A stretch of DNA of 64,000 nucleotides from Campanula takesimana (lineage: Eukaryota > Streptophyta > Magnoliopsida > Asterales > Campanulaceae), in contig JAOWBW010001472.1 in the NCBI GenBank assembly GCA_026119855.1, positions 225,275 to 289,274 on the forward strand, in the 5' to 3' direction. Each line of letters starts with the position of its first letter. The first letter of the stretch is position 1. Made by a program: the position numbers and the translations under genes. The notes below the pieces were generated by a model. The model saw only the letters and a list, made by a program, of their open reading frames with translations. It ran no database searches and was not told the DNA's origin. This document shows, piece by piece, positions 46,924 to 58,642 of the stretch.

Positions 46924-47084
46924 TACTCCCTCCGTCTTAGGATGAATTATAGTCCCTAAATATTCAATCATTTTAGTTATTTATTCGTCTTTTCATAATT
47001 TTTTTGGTGGTGTTAAACAATTTCTATATTAGCATCATGGTTGCTCTAGAAACAATAATGACGCAAGTAAAGTGAGGAGTATTA

Positions 47085-48572
47085 TTTGTTACAATTTGGT
47101 TACTGAATGTGTCTTTTTGTTTCAATCAGGTGTAATTTTGGATGGCCTGTCAAAAAACTAACGAAAATTGATGAAAAACGTAACAAGCTTCTTTCAAAAT
47201 TGCAATGAACACCCCACAATTTAAATTATCCCACTACACCCCCTAGCTCTTAACGAATGTTAAAAAAACTAACAAAGGGAAAAAATATAAATGTGTGTGC
47301 GTGTGCGTGTGCGGGGGTGTGTGTGTATATATACCTTCATCTTCAACCTTTTGCACAACCACACACCACCACCACCAAAAAAACCAGCACTGCCTCCTTA
47401 TTGCCGTCGTCGACACCGTGCCACCACCATGAACAAAATTATACACCAAGCCTTTTCACTTCAATTGTTTCTCAATCCAAACAATAAAAGCAATGAACTA
47501 AACCAAAGAAACACCAAATCACCCACCACCACCAATCTCCACCACTCAAAACCACCACCACCATGCCGCCGACACCGCTATCTAACCATCAACCACCACC
47601 ATCACCACAACATTACAACACTACCTAAACACATCCATCAAAGAATTCATTTCAAAGCCCAAAAATTAAAAAGAGAAAAAACCCTCAAACATTTTAAGAT
47701 GCCCCAAATCCACCATAGCCCTTCAAGTTCTAATCAAATCAATGAAAAAAGATGCACACAAAAATAATCGACAATCCCGCACATAGAGAGGCAAGCGCAC
47801 ACAGACAAACACTCTCACACACACACAAATCAAACACGCACACGAAGACGCACTTACATGTAATCGAATTCGAGAGATGTAGAGATAGATGGGAGATTAA
47901 GCGACGAGGGAGAGAAGATTTCGATAGGGAAGGGGAGGGATAGTTAGAGGCGACGCGAGGATACAATTAAGAACGGCGCTAGGTTACCGGAGAAGGAGCT
48001 TGGGGTGGGATCGTGTTCGTGGATAGAAGGTGGTTTGAAAAGCAGATTTTTGGGATTCCTATTTTCTATTTTTTCCCTTTCTTTTTTAGTTTCTTTTACT
48101 TTTTATTTCTTTCTTTTTCCCTCTTTATTTTAATCCTATTTCGCTTGATTTATTTTTAATATAATAATTAGTAAGTAATCTATTAATTTATTTTTTTAAT
48201 TTTAATATATTAAAAATATTAAGAGGATTAGTGAAATTTCTGAATTAAATCATTTCCAAATCTGAGATTTTTTATTATTATTTTATTATTTTTTAGTAAA
48301 AAAATTGAAATTTGGCTAGCGCTTTAGGGTTTCTATTCATTAAGAGCTGGGGGGCGTAGTGGGATAATTTAAACTATAGGGGTAATCATTGCAATTTTGA
48401 AAGATGCTTGTTACGTTTTTCATCCATTTTCGTTAGTTTTGTAATGGGCCATCCAAAATTATAACTGATTGCAACAAAAAGACATATTCAGTAACCAAAT
48501 TGTAACGAACACAAACTGAATAACCAATTGAAACATAGTGACAAACTCACGTTACTAAATTGCAATTTGCCC
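47085..48572. mobile_element. Long-TIR Mutator-like element, left end truncated
   Basis: Arms at about 47085-47235 and 48345-48505 are inverted copies: TTACAATTTGGTTACTGAAT, AAAAACTAACGAAAATTGAT and AATTTAAATTATCCCACTAC recur in reverse complement. The right side continues to AAATTGCAATTTGCCC (48572), the same end type as the MULE at 16971-17809, but the left lacks it. The interior has a (GTGT/GTGC) microsatellite near 47290-47330 and CCACCACC runs; the resulting long ORF at 47291-47767 is low complexity, not a gene. Confidence 0.6.
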
Positions 48573-48774
48573 TATAATTTATTGGACTTAGAGCATTCAT
48601 AGTCTTATAGTTCATAACCATTTCTAGTAAAATTGCATTAAGCGTTGTCAATGTTTTTATGTTTTTTTAACAATGTCTTTATGTTTTGATGAATGAAAAT
48701 TATTTTTCTTAGTATAACATAATGGAAAGTATACAGAAAAAATGGAAACTAACAAGTTATTCTACATGATAATA

Positions 48775-49070
48775 CTCCCTCCGTTCCTATTTATAAGTCG
48801 TTTTAGACTCTCAATTTTGTCCATTTTTAATTGTCGTTTTAGCTTTTATTTGGTCTTTTAGACCAAAATGCCCATCTTTAATGTCAAGTCTAAAGAAGAG
48901 TTATTGCTTCCTTGGTTTGTGTAAGGTAGTTGAAGAGATAAAGGAGTCTTTATTTGAATTAAATTAATTAAGAGATAGAAAGGGTAATTTGGGAAGTTTA
49001 AAGAAGAGTTATTGTTTCCTTGATTTGTGTATTTTTTGCAAAAACGACTTATAATAAGGAACGGAGGGAG
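48775..49070. mobile_element. Stowaway MITE with internal duplication
   Basis: CTCCCTCCGTTCCTATTTAT with AAGTCGTTTT at the left; AAAACGACTTATAATAAGGA then ACGGAGGGAG at the right; TA flanks. A ~30-bp phrase TAAAGAAGAGTTATTG-TTCC is present twice (48890, 49001). Confidence 0.8.
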
Positions 49071-49299
49071 TAATAGAGTGGCTCTCCTATGAGCCTTAAA
49101 GTTAGTAAAATGGAAATCACTTAAAAGAGTAACTCCTTTTCTTGGCTTCATTTAATTATCAGGGTAAACATGCAAGTCAAGAATTGTTCATCAAATTTTG
49201 TCTTTTCATGTTCCCATATTGATTTGAAGAGATGAACTTGTCACAAGAAAGAACACAAATCAAATCCGAATAAAGTGGGAACATCACACAATCTAAATT

Positions 49300-49964
49300 G
49301 ATATTTTAAGTAACACGTCACTGTCGTCCTTTTTGTTGTTATTGTGATCACTCTCACCGCTCCACATTAATAGGATATTGAGTGTTTTAGACTCAGTTTA
49401 AACGAAATTATTTTTGACATCTCCTAAAATGCTTAAGGGAGTAGCACCATTTAAGGCATCTGCAAAAAGATCTCATGGAATCGCACCAAGAAAAATCCTC
49501 ACCATTACACATTAGTATGCTATTGTTCATTTTATGCCGAGCCTCCACGAACTTAGTTTTAGACATCTCCAAAAAGGCTTCATGAAGCAACAACAGAGGG
49601 TTTTTAGGCATCTTTCAAAATGCCTCATGGAGTCGCACCCGGGAATATCCTACATATTGCAAGCACGGGGTCTACTGTATCGGACTCATCCATGAACCAT
49701 GATGAAAATTCTACATATTGCAAGCATGGGGTCCATTGCGTAGGACTCATCAACGAACCATGACTCTGATACGATACCAGTTGTTGAGACTGCGACCATC
49801 CTGACCACTCCACATTAGTATGATATTATCTCATTCGAGTCTTACCGAACGAAATCATTTTTTCACATCTACAATGTCTCATACTAATGAAGTGTGTGGC
49901 CTTCATTATAAACAAAGTAATTCTTCTTTAATGTCAATATAGAACTTGAGTTGAATTTCAACAG
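49300..49964 (-). mobile_element. TRIM-like miniature LTR element remnant
   Basis: 49782-49964 is LTR-like (TGTTGAGACTGCGACC...AATTTCAACA, 183 bp) and contains CCACATTAGTATGATATTAT ... CTCATACTAATG, a phrase typical of plant TRIM LTRs. Beside it the minus strand reads TGGTATCGTATCAGAG, a primer-site-like motif with a 5-bp insertion. A diverged second copy (CCACATTAATAGGATATTGA) lies at about 49355-49440. The interior has a ~75-bp tandem duplication (CTACATATTGCAAGCA-GGGG at 49650 and 49711). No ORF. Confidence 0.5.
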
Positions 49965-50076
49965 TTTTTCTCTTTCTGAAAGTAAGACACTGGTACTAGA
50001 GGCCCTTTTGCGGTGCTGAGACTTAAAACTGTTCATGGGAATGGTCTCAAATTCATCATATTCCACTATTGATATA

Positions 50077-50332
50077 CTCCATCTGTCCCAAAAAGATAGT
50101 CCCATTATGATTTTTTATGGTCAACAAAAATAAACTTTGACCAAACATTAGTATCAATTTAATGATCACAATAAAATTCTAAAAATTGTTATTGATAAAT
50201 CACTTAATAAGTTATCAATTACAAATTTTAAAATTTCACTAGAATGATTAGATCATCATCAATGGTTGGTCAAAGTTCATTTTTGTTGATCATAAAAAAT
50301 CAAAATGAGACTATCTTTTGGGACGGAGGGAG
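50077..50332. mobile_element. Stowaway MITE
   Basis: CTCCATCTGTCCCAAAAAGA with TAGTCCCATT at the left is inverted by GAGACTATCTTTTGGGACGG then AGGGAG at the right, with TA flanks. Confidence 0.8.
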
Positions 50333-50335
50333 TAA

Positions 50336-50641
50336 ATCCGTCCCGGCACAAGTGAGACTTCATTCCTTTTTTGTTCGTCCCACTAAAAGTGAGACTGCCC
50401 AAAATGGAAATGTTTCAACCTCACTCATTCTCTATCTTCATTTTCCACTACTCAATTTATTCAACCAACATTACTATTTATTCTATTCATTCTCTCTCTT
50501 TCATTTTCCACCGCTCAATTTATCCAACAACTCTACTATTTACTCCACTCAATCTCTCTTTTCATTTGCTACCACATATTTACTTTTTTTTTAATTAGTG
50601 TGCAAACTCCTCTAGTCCTACTTGTGATGGGACGGAAGGAG
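50336..50641. mobile_element. Stowaway-like MITE abutting the previous one
   Basis: Left ATCCGTCCCGGCACAAGTGA; right TCCTACTTGTGATGGGACGG then AAGGAG, TA after. The two MITEs are separated by three bases. Confidence 0.65.
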
Positions 50642-51196
50642 TATAAGACTTGGTTAAAGCATAGAGTAATTTTCTGTTTAATGTTGTTAACAGGATACAG
50701 AAAAAAGTTAAAGACTTTGACCAATGGGTGGCCCAAAATGTTTTATTCGTATACGGCCCTATTCGAACACGTGGCATTCCAAAATGACGTATTTCTGTCG
50801 TTGCACGTTTGGAGGAACCTGGTCGACGTGGAATCGTTTTGATGGGACCCAACACATTACCTCATCTGGGCCTTGTTCGAGTTCGAATCAGCGGCGGGGA
50901 CCTAGAGGCTAGAACCAGGGTAGCAACAGTTATTTCCAAGCAACCAAACTACCGACAATGGGTAAATATAAAGTCCCAAAAAAAAAGTGCTATAAAATTC
51001 AGTCTACAAAATGATTTGTCAAAATTTTATTGGTGTTTTTATTTAGAGTGTGTCGGGTCCATAATCAATGTAATCAATAAAAATATCGACACTTCATTTT
51101 GTATTTATTTTGTGCCCCTAGGATTGCCCATAGACAATAATACGGCATTTTATTTTGCAACAGCCAACAAACGGACCCAAACTTTCTACAACCGAA
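50642..51196. other. Intergenic
   Basis: No recognisable gene. A plus ORF at 50809-51255 crosses into TE sequence and matches nothing I know. 50965-51132 resembles the AGARYAATRCTAGGGGCAC MITE family. Confidence 0.35.
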
Positions 51197-51435
51197 CAGG
51201 GGCGGACCCAAGAAGGTCCAAGGGGGTGGAAGTGAAACCCCTAATTTTATGTTGACAGTTAAAAAAAATATTTTTTATTTTTTTAGTACTAAGTGACCCC
51301 CCCCCCCCTTTGCTAGTTTCAGCCAACCCCCTTGCCAAAACAAAATAAAAGAACATAAAAAGAGAGAAATTTGTATATATTTTTGTCTAATGTATTTTGT
51401 GAACCCACTTGATTTTGGAGCTGGGTCCGCCCCTG
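51197..51435. mobile_element. hAT-type MITE
   Basis: CAGGGGCGGACCCAAG (left) and CTGGGTCCGCCCCTG (right) are inverted, with a perfect 8-bp duplication CAACCGAA (51189-51196, 51436-51443). 239 bp and non-coding. Confidence 0.9.
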
Positions 51436-51443
51436 CAACCGAA

Positions 51444-52046
51444 TTTGTCTAGAGCTCTGGTGAGTAAGCTAAAAGAACGTTAAAAAGGAAAAGAGCAATT
51501 CCAGGAGCACAAAACAAAGTCACAAAATCTTGCTCACACAATGTGTTAACGAAATTTTATTGGTTGTATATCAAAATTTAAAATTAAATACTCGAAAAAA
51601 ACATTAACAGAAAAAAAAAAAAAAAAAAGATTATAGGTAAAAAAAACATCAACATGTGTAAATTATCTGATCTTTTACTAGTTCCGTCACATAACTGAGT
51701 ATTGCATTTTTTTTTTAATCCTTTCAAACAGAAAAATGTTTCTCTTCCAAACAATAGTAATTAAAAAAAATTAAAAAAAAATTGTAACGTAATTTCCGCT
51801 GGGGAACAACACAACTTTTCGAGAAATTAATTGCAATATTTGTTTCGGAATGAATGAAGCATAATTTATAATTTAAATATACTAATGAGACTTATCATTT
51901 TTTTTAAATGTCTTAATGAGGAGAAATAAAAAAGAATCGAACTCTAAATTTTACGGATTGTGAAGTTTGACCACTATCAAATGAAAGGATGCGATAGAGT
52001 CAAAACAAAAATTCAAGCAATTCATTTGTCCAAAAGAAATATAGTA
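51444..52046. other. Intergenic, AT-rich
   Basis: Partial CTAGGGGCAC-family MITE at 51490-51560, A(18) run at 51611-51628. No gene seen. Confidence 0.4.
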
Positions 52047-52304
52047 CTACCTCTGTCCCTAAATGAGTGTCCAAATTTCATTTTAAGGAAAACTGAAAAT
52101 CTCAACTTTTTGAACAATTTGGTAACAACGATTCATATATAATCTTGTAATCTCCTTTCCAAACCTTTAGTTTTGCACGTATAAAGAAACCGATGAAAAT
52201 TTTTTCGAAAAAAAACATTTAGGGAGAAAGTTATGTTAAAAAAAGACACTCATTTAGGGACAAAGATTTCTTGAAAATGGACACTCATTTAGGGACAGAG
52301 GGAG
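52047..52304. mobile_element. Stowaway MITE
   Basis: CTACCTCTGTCCCTAAATGA with GTGTCC at the left mirrors GGACACTCATTTAGGGACAG then AGGGAG at the right, TA flanks. Confidence 0.8.
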
Positions 52305-52850
52305 TACTTCTTTCGTTCTTAATAGATTGTCTTGTTTGACTTTTCAAACAATTTAAGATAATATTATGAATTAGAAATGGGACTAACTTGGTGAATTAGA
52401 CTTGAATTACTTTTAGATTTCACATTACTAATCACGTATTATCTTTAGATTTCACATTACGGATCATGCGCAATATCTACACTAAGTTTGTGAGAACCAG
52501 ATTAGATCAATAATGTTGTAATTTACATTAATTTTAGATTACAGTGTCCAAATTGCAATTAGTTAATACTAGATTATTGGTAGATATGAACACTTGAGTA
52601 ATAATCGGAATTTGGGTTATATAGCATAATAACAAGAAGAGTTTGGAAAATGGTGACAAAGTGAGGGGACTTATGGAGGTCTGATTCAATGCAGCAAATT
52701 ATAGTGTTGAAGAAAAAGTCTCAGCAATTATTGTTGAATTCTTTTCATTTAACATATTATGTCGACAAACACCAGCATTTGTATTTACTTTATATATATG
52801 TGTATATATATATTATTTGTCTTTCTTTCATAAGAATTTGGGGTTGTGCG
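52305..52850. other. Intergenic
   Basis: AT-rich, with a TATATATGTGTATATATATA stretch near 52790-52813. No supported gene. Confidence 0.4.
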
Positions 52851-53646
52851 TGTTGGACATTATGTCCTAGGCTCTTGAGAAAGGCCTTACATTACATCAT
52901 GTTCTCATTTGTTATGGAGATAACAACCTTGGATTATTATATGTTTTGCATGTTTCATATTATAATCACCGTCCCTAGTATTTATGAAGAACTAGTATAA
53001 GTTTAATCGATGATCACATGATGATCATGTGTATGTGATACAAATTAAACTTATGGGTACTCGTTGGTGAACAAGTACTGGACATGACCCACCTATGAGA
53101 TTTATGTCATGGTCAAGTGTCATAATTAAATCTCATATAGTTATATCATTTGATATCCTTGGACCTGAGATTATCATGGTCTTTCACATGATGAACATTA
53201 TGTTTGACATAGTCAACCGCTACCCTTAACCAGGTAGTCATAAAGGCTATGATTCGCATAATCGGATTCTTGTAGGGAAGAATGATAAGTCAATACGGAA
53301 TTTGTCCCTCCTCAAGAGAGATATCTGCTTAGGCCACTCGTACAGTGAGATTGATGAAATGTGTGGCCACGCTCAAATGAATTGATGTGAACAATATCAT
53401 TTCCTCATAATCAATCTACTCGGGATCGAGAAAGCATTGAACGATGTAAGTTGACGTGGACCATGACTTATGTTCAATATGATATCGCGTGGCAAAAGGA
53501 TTGTGATATGTTCTATGAGGATAACGAACTTCGTTAAGTTATATTAATTGGGTAGTCATGATGGCTTACTAGAGTCCGCTCATGACTTATGGGTTTAATC
53601 TTGGTTTGACTCATTGTCAACTTAATATAATCCTATGGGGTCACAC
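52851..53646 (+). mobile_element. Truncated Copia B-type LTR
   Basis: TGTTGGACATTATGTCCTAGG onward follows Copia B LTR positions 21782 to about 22570 with scattered substitutions, clearly more diverged than the Copia B LTR pair. It stops at GGGGTCACAC where TGTGAATACCCC of the next element begins, so the rest was displaced by that insertion. Confidence 0.85.
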
Positions 53647-54510
53647 TGTGAATACCCCTTTCCGATGAAGCGACGCATGGGAAGTATCTTGTGATTATTT
53701 TTATTTACAAAGGGAATATTCTTAACGACATTAAAAATATGAGAGTCGCCACGCCGTTTTAATTAAAGCCAAAACATTGAAAAAAGCATTTTTAGTGGGT
53801 TCGGGGGTCAAATTACAACAAGAGAAGAATATTGGACGTTATCACTCCTATTGCCCGAATTGATCGGTCTTTCTATCATGATGAATGTGTTAGTAGTGTG
53901 TTAGTGATTTAGACCGGATCCGAAGATTGCCTACGTTCCTCTCAATGTGAGAAGCTCAGGTCAGCGTAGTTCGCAGAGAATTAGAATAGGCAGAAGAATC
54001 GGGATCATGCATAATGAAGGGGAAATTACCTAAAGATTAGGGTTTAGAAGTAGTTCCTAGATCATCCTCGGGTTGATGAACCCTCGATCATCATCGGCTA
54101 TGAAATAACATGTAATTATGAAGATCGCAACTCTAAATATAGCATAAATGAGGTTTTAATCTATGAATACGAAGAACATGCGAAGAACATATATGAACAT
54201 ATGAATGAGCATGCAAAGAATATGAAGAAACTATGAATAAACATGTACGAACATGAATATAAAAGATCTACATTGAAAATAATGCAAGAACATGAAGAAA
54301 ATGTTAGAAAACTTACCTATGTTGGCAAGAAATAAACCTTGGATCTTCTTGGAGGTTGGAAGGCTAATTAGAGAGAAAAAATATTGTTTAAGAACTCCAA
54401 AATTCGTACTTAGAGCTCTCAAAATCGGACCCCTAAACCGATAGCATGGGATTGGTTTATATAGTAAACTGAGGGGAAGATCTGATGGTCCAGATCATCC
54501 GGCGCAAGGT

Positions 54511-54594
54511 TGGCCGCCTGGCCATTGTTGAAGGCGGTTACAAGAGTGGCCGCGTGGCCAAGATCAACGCGGAGCAATGTTGGCCGCGTGGCCA
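54511..54594. promoter_or_regulatory. GC-palindrome cluster 1 (TGGCCGCGTGGCCA type)
   Basis: Copies at 54511-54524, 54547-54560 and 54581-54594, each an inverted repeat TGGCC-GCN(T)-GGCCA. They lie in the Tat-like LTR, on a background that is otherwise AT-rich. Confidence 0.6.
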
Positions 54595-55330
54595 AGGCTA
54601 CCGGCTGACTTGATTCTTAAGCTAGGGTTTCTGTATGGTTTTAAGGAAACCATTTACTACCTAATTTGATAGATTTTGTCATAAATGAGATATTTTGGGA
54701 ATCCGGGACAAGTCTTTGCAAGGTTTCTAATTCCTATAAAGTCCTTGTATTTTTGGGAAAGTCCTAATAAACTCATTTTCAGGTCGGGTACTAACAGTAG
54801 CCCCTCGGCGACGCTTCTTGCAAGGCAATGTGGGGTCGACGATAAAAAGAAGGATCCGTCTGAAACATGAGTTTCAAAACAGATGAAAGGTAAGGGAACG
54901 GCTGAACCTTGGCAGGCGACCTACGTATCCACGGGGGAATCAAGCCAAACGTAGTTCAAATCTGATGGGAAATTGGGAATGACTGTCCTCTGATGGGGAG
55001 CAACGTTTTTTGCTGGGGAAAATGCACCTGCCGGGGATGAGAGATGACCGCGTCGGTCGGGTGGCTGAACCTTTTCAGGTTTCCTACGTATCCTCCGAGG
55101 AATCAAGCCGGTCGTAGTTCAGAGATCTACTGGGGATAAAACGAGATATCGGACTCCTGCTAGGGATAATAAACCTACGGGCACTATCCTGTACGAAGCA
55201 CGAATCATTCGTAAGCAATGAAGTTATTTGGGAAAATTAAAGACTACATTGTCTAAATAATCCAAGTTGGAATGGTAAACGCAATCAGGATCGCCAGGGT
55301 TCCTGCCAATCGCGCTAAAGTAATCGATGT

Positions 55331-55556
55331 TGGATCTCTCGCAAACAGAAACGCCGAGGCTTCTGCCAATTACGATTGATAAAGGATGGTATATCATAGA
55401 GGCGCCGAAGTCCCTACAACCATACGAATCCTAAAATAAATGCTGGATCTTTCGCAAACAGAAACGCCGAGGCTTCTGCCAATTACGATTGATCTAGGAT
55501 GGTATGTCATAGAGGCGCCGAAGTCTCTACGATCATGCGAATCCTAAGCAAATATT
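55331..55556. repeat. Two ~113-bp tandem repeats
   Basis: TGGATCTCTCGCAAACAGAA starts unit one and TGGATCTTTCGCAAACAGAA starts unit two (55444). Each contains GCCGAGGCTTCTGCCAATTA and AGAGGCGCCGAAGTC. A weaker partial unit precedes them near 55270. Confidence 0.8.
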
Positions 55557-55696
55557 CGGTGAAGAATGGAAATTTTAAGGGGCTTTCCGTACCCAAAGGT
55601 AACGAATATCAATCAAAGTAGTGTTAAAGGCATTTAAAATGAATTAAAGGGAAAAGATCAGGGACAAAAGTGGAATTTTATCTGAAGGGGCAAGGT

Positions 55697-55827
55697 CGGC
55701 CGCGTGGCCAAACACACTGAATTGCAAAAGTGGCCGCGTGGCCAAGGCCGCTGAGTGGTCAGATCTCCTTCACGCGGATTGCTGATCTGACGGCTGGGTT
55801 GCAAGGACGAAGTTGGCCGCGTGGCCA
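55697..55827. promoter_or_regulatory. GC-palindrome cluster 2, upstream of PMD ORF 1
   Basis: Copies at 55697-55710, 55731-55744 and 55814-55827, about 185-315 bp before the ATG at 56011. They are followed by a CT-rich leader. Confidence 0.6.
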
Positions 55828-56010
55828 AGGCTGCCGATGGGCTGACTCTTGGTCACATCACCAGAAACCCTCCCTCTTCTTCTTCTTTTCTTCTTTCTTC
55901 TTCTTCTTCCTTCCATTGACGAGTTAGGGAGAGAAAATTGAGTTTTTAGAGAGAGAAAGCTCAGATTTTGATAATTTTGAAGGTTTCATTTCACATAATT
56001 CTTGAAGATA

Positions 56011-58218
56011 TGGCGGATTGGATCAATGAGGCATTATTTAGAGATTTTCCGGGCCATGGTGGGTATATGATTCCACAACAAGAGCAACAAGGAGAGGGGC
56101 ACGGTAATGCTCAGGGCGCAAGAAATATCGGGGCTGATCCAGGAGCGGGCTTTGAAGCGGCGCCCTTGATTCCACGGGGCGGTTTGAGACCACGAGCCGC
56201 GACTCGGAATTATCGCGATAATCTGCTGCGGTCTACGTTCGACCAAGATTACGATTTTTATATCGACTCTGAGCGTCATTGGTCGATGGGGCTTCCGGAG
56301 ACGTGAGAGGTAATTTCGAATTTTCACTCCTCTCCTTCTCGCACATTTGTACGTTTTATGCACATAATGTGAAATGCTAGGATAATGGAATGCTAGAATT
56401 TAAATTGCTGGAATTGTAAATTGCTAGAATGGTAACATACCTGTGCTGTGTTTACCTGCAGAGGATCAAGGCTCGTGGGTCCACAGTGACTGTGGGCAAA
56501 CTGTGGGCGTCCCTGCCGGAGGGACCGGGTGGTTTGCGTGCTCGGATCGAGGCTATGGGCTTTGGCCCATTCTTTGACAGTGTCCGCATGGTCGGGGTTA
56601 CCTTGAAGGTGGCAGCGGTGATAGAGGTGTGCCGGGAGTTCTGGTGGGATACCACCCATACCTTCCACTTTAGTTGGGGAGAGATTACCATCACGCCGAC
56701 GGATTTCGCGGCCATCACGGGGTTGAGGTTTACCGGTACCCCTTTGCCTTTTGACGAGAGCTTGGCGGAGCGACGGGACTATAGACAGGCTCTGCTGGGG
56801 GTTGACACCGACCTAGGAGGAGGTGTCAAGGGTTATGGAGTGGAGGCCGGGAAGGTGAATCGCTTGGTGGAGGTGGCTATTGAGGCCTTTAGTAGGGGGA
56901 ATATGATTTGGATTGCTTGGTCCGGCTGTTCTTATGGTACAGCTTTTCAGAGCTTTTGTTTCCCAGTGGGGCTACTGTCTGCCGGTACTCACTGCTAGGG
57001 GCTCTTGTGGACTTGGACTTAGTCGGTGGGATTTCTTGGGGTGGAGCCGGTTTGGCTGAGATTTACCGGGCTTTGGACCATTGCTCGAGGGCTAGCTCGT
57101 CGGCCTTTGACGGGTTCCAGTTCGCCTTTGAGGTATACTCTTGACTACCCTTCTTTTCATTTGAGATCTCTATTCCATATTTTGGTCTGAAATGTCTCTC
57201 TCATTATATGCACAGGCTTGGGTGTACGAGGTCTTCGGTGTCGCCCCTTTCAGTGGTGATGAGTGCTAAGAAGGTTGTTCCCATCATGTCGTACTGGTGC
57301 AAGGGCAACAGGGCTCCTTCCCGCAGAAACCGGGACAGGAAGACAGTAGATGCTGCTGATCTGAGGAGGTGTTCGCGATGTCTGAGCCCATCGGGGTTAG
57401 ATTTTACCCATGGAGCCCGGCCAATGAGGCTTCAGTGGGTCCCTATGTAGTGGAGTTGACCGCTTCTAGGGTTCTGCTTGTGGGTCTCACCGGGGAGGCC
57501 ATGTATCTTGGGGAGAGGGTGGTTCGTCAGCACAGGGCTGGTGCGTTACCGTGGGCTCCTTATGACCCTCCTCGGGATATGCTCCGTCCCGCGAGGTTGG
57601 CGACTTTCTTGGCTCCCACTCCGGCAGAGAATTACAGGGGGGGTGATGATTATGCCGGCTATGTACGGACGCGGTTGGTCAGTCCACAGGTACGGGCTAG
57701 GATGTTGTCTGGAGAGGGATCGAGCTCGGCCCGTTATGTTGGTCGGAGTCGGCCTTTGGTTGACATGCCCCTTCGCTCGAGTAGCGTGAGAGTGATGAGG
57801 GGCGGCCGGGAGGTGGAGCTTAGCTTGGAGCCGACTGATGCAGATCTTGTTGAGGAGACATTCATTCCTCCGCCCGACGCTGGGGTACGGCTTTGTGCTT
57901 TATATCAGCCATGTTCGCACACACTTATTTCTTTCTGCATTGTAATCATTGCCTTGGTTTCATTTTCAGGTGACTCGGGAGGCCTATATCCGTTCAGCTC
58001 GGCGGGAGAACGTGTTGATGCGCTTACTGAGGGAGGCGTACCATTCCTGTACTTGTCAGAGGGACGACGTTGCGTCACCCCAGCGTCGTGAGCGGTCTCC
58101 GAACGGCGCGGGTTCTTCTCATATTGGTGGTCGAGCGGTCCGGGGACGGAGTTCGGGTGCCGGTAGCTCTCGGGCTTTAGCGCGGCGTGGAGATACCACG
58201 GAGGAAGATTCTGACTAG
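56011..58218 (+). pseudogene. Plant mobile domain (PMD, aminotransferase-like) ORF 1, four exons, frameshifted
   Basis: Proposed exons: 56011-56302 (MADWINEALFRDFPGHGG), 56464-57132, 57216-57884 and 57970-58218, with GT-AG sites (ends GAGAC|GTGAG, TTTGAG|GTATAC, GGG|GTACGG). Exon 2 encodes FWWDTTHTFHFSWGEITITP and TDFAAITGLRFTG, the core of the PMD/MAIN-type domain; then RYSLLGALVDLDLVGGISWG. Three frame changes, near 56900, 57260 and 57365, break the frame, the first beside a G(5) run, so base-calling errors are possible. The C-terminus is Ser/Arg-rich (RSSGAGSSRALARRGDTTEE). PMD proteins are linked to transcriptional silencing and also occur in transposons; the biochemical role is unknown. 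It runs antisense to the element's gag-pol. Confidence 0.75.
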
Positions 58219-58491
58219 GCGGGGCCCATCTTTCCATCTTTATTTCCTACACTGTTAGCTAGTAGAGAGCAGAGGGATATGTATGTATAGAACAGATGTA
58301 CAAAATGCATGTATGTATATTATGTTCTAAAATGCAATTTTATTGTGGGAGCCTACTTGTGCAAACTAGTTATTTTACAAATGTTCCTAATTTTATACAA
58401 TGCATGAGCCATGGAAGGGGGCAGGTACGTAGTTGCATGGATCCGTCACGGAGTGGGAAGAAACAAGCTTGATTTCTGCATGGAGCAAAGT

Positions 58492-58642
58492 TGGCCGCAT
58501 GGCCATGGCGAGGCCAGAACAATGTTGGCCGCCTGGCCATGGCAAGATCCGGCAAAGTTGGCCGCGTGGCCTAGGACGAAGTTGGCCGCCCGGCCAAGGC
58601 AATATCGGCCGCGGGGCCAGGGGCAATGTTGCCGCGTGGCCA
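58492..58642. promoter_or_regulatory. GC-palindrome cluster 3, upstream of PMD ORF 2
   Basis: Copies begin at 58492, 58526, 58559, 58583, 58606 and a 13-mer at 58630. CTATTTAATGAAC near 58697 is a TATA-like box between the cluster and the ATG at 58791. The arrangement cluster - TATA - ORF resembles a promoter. Confidence 0.6.

Larger units (their letters stand above)
53647..55861. repeat. Probable Tat-like LTR and adjoining leader (right limit uncertain)
   Basis: The left boundary is sharp (TGTGAATACC inside a Copia LTR; possible duplication CACAC). The segment contains GGGTTCGGGGGTCAAATTAC and GGGTACTAACAGTAGCCCCT, three CCTACGT...CGTAGTTC motifs (53931, 54920, 55083), a ~113-bp tandem repeat and two GC-palindrome clusters. 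A pyrimidine-rich stretch at 55868-55915 would be a polypurine tract on the minus strand, giving a possible LTR end near 55861 (CACATCACCA). That end is inference. Confidence 0.4.

Noticed and set aside
47291..47767. Plus ORF of 158 codons
   Set aside because: Low complexity (CACC, GTGCGTGT repeats) inside a MULE-like element, without homology or splice context.
50809..51255. 148-codon plus ORF as a gene
   Set aside because: It runs from unassigned sequence into MITE relics and the hAT MITE, with no known motif and no splice or promoter support.
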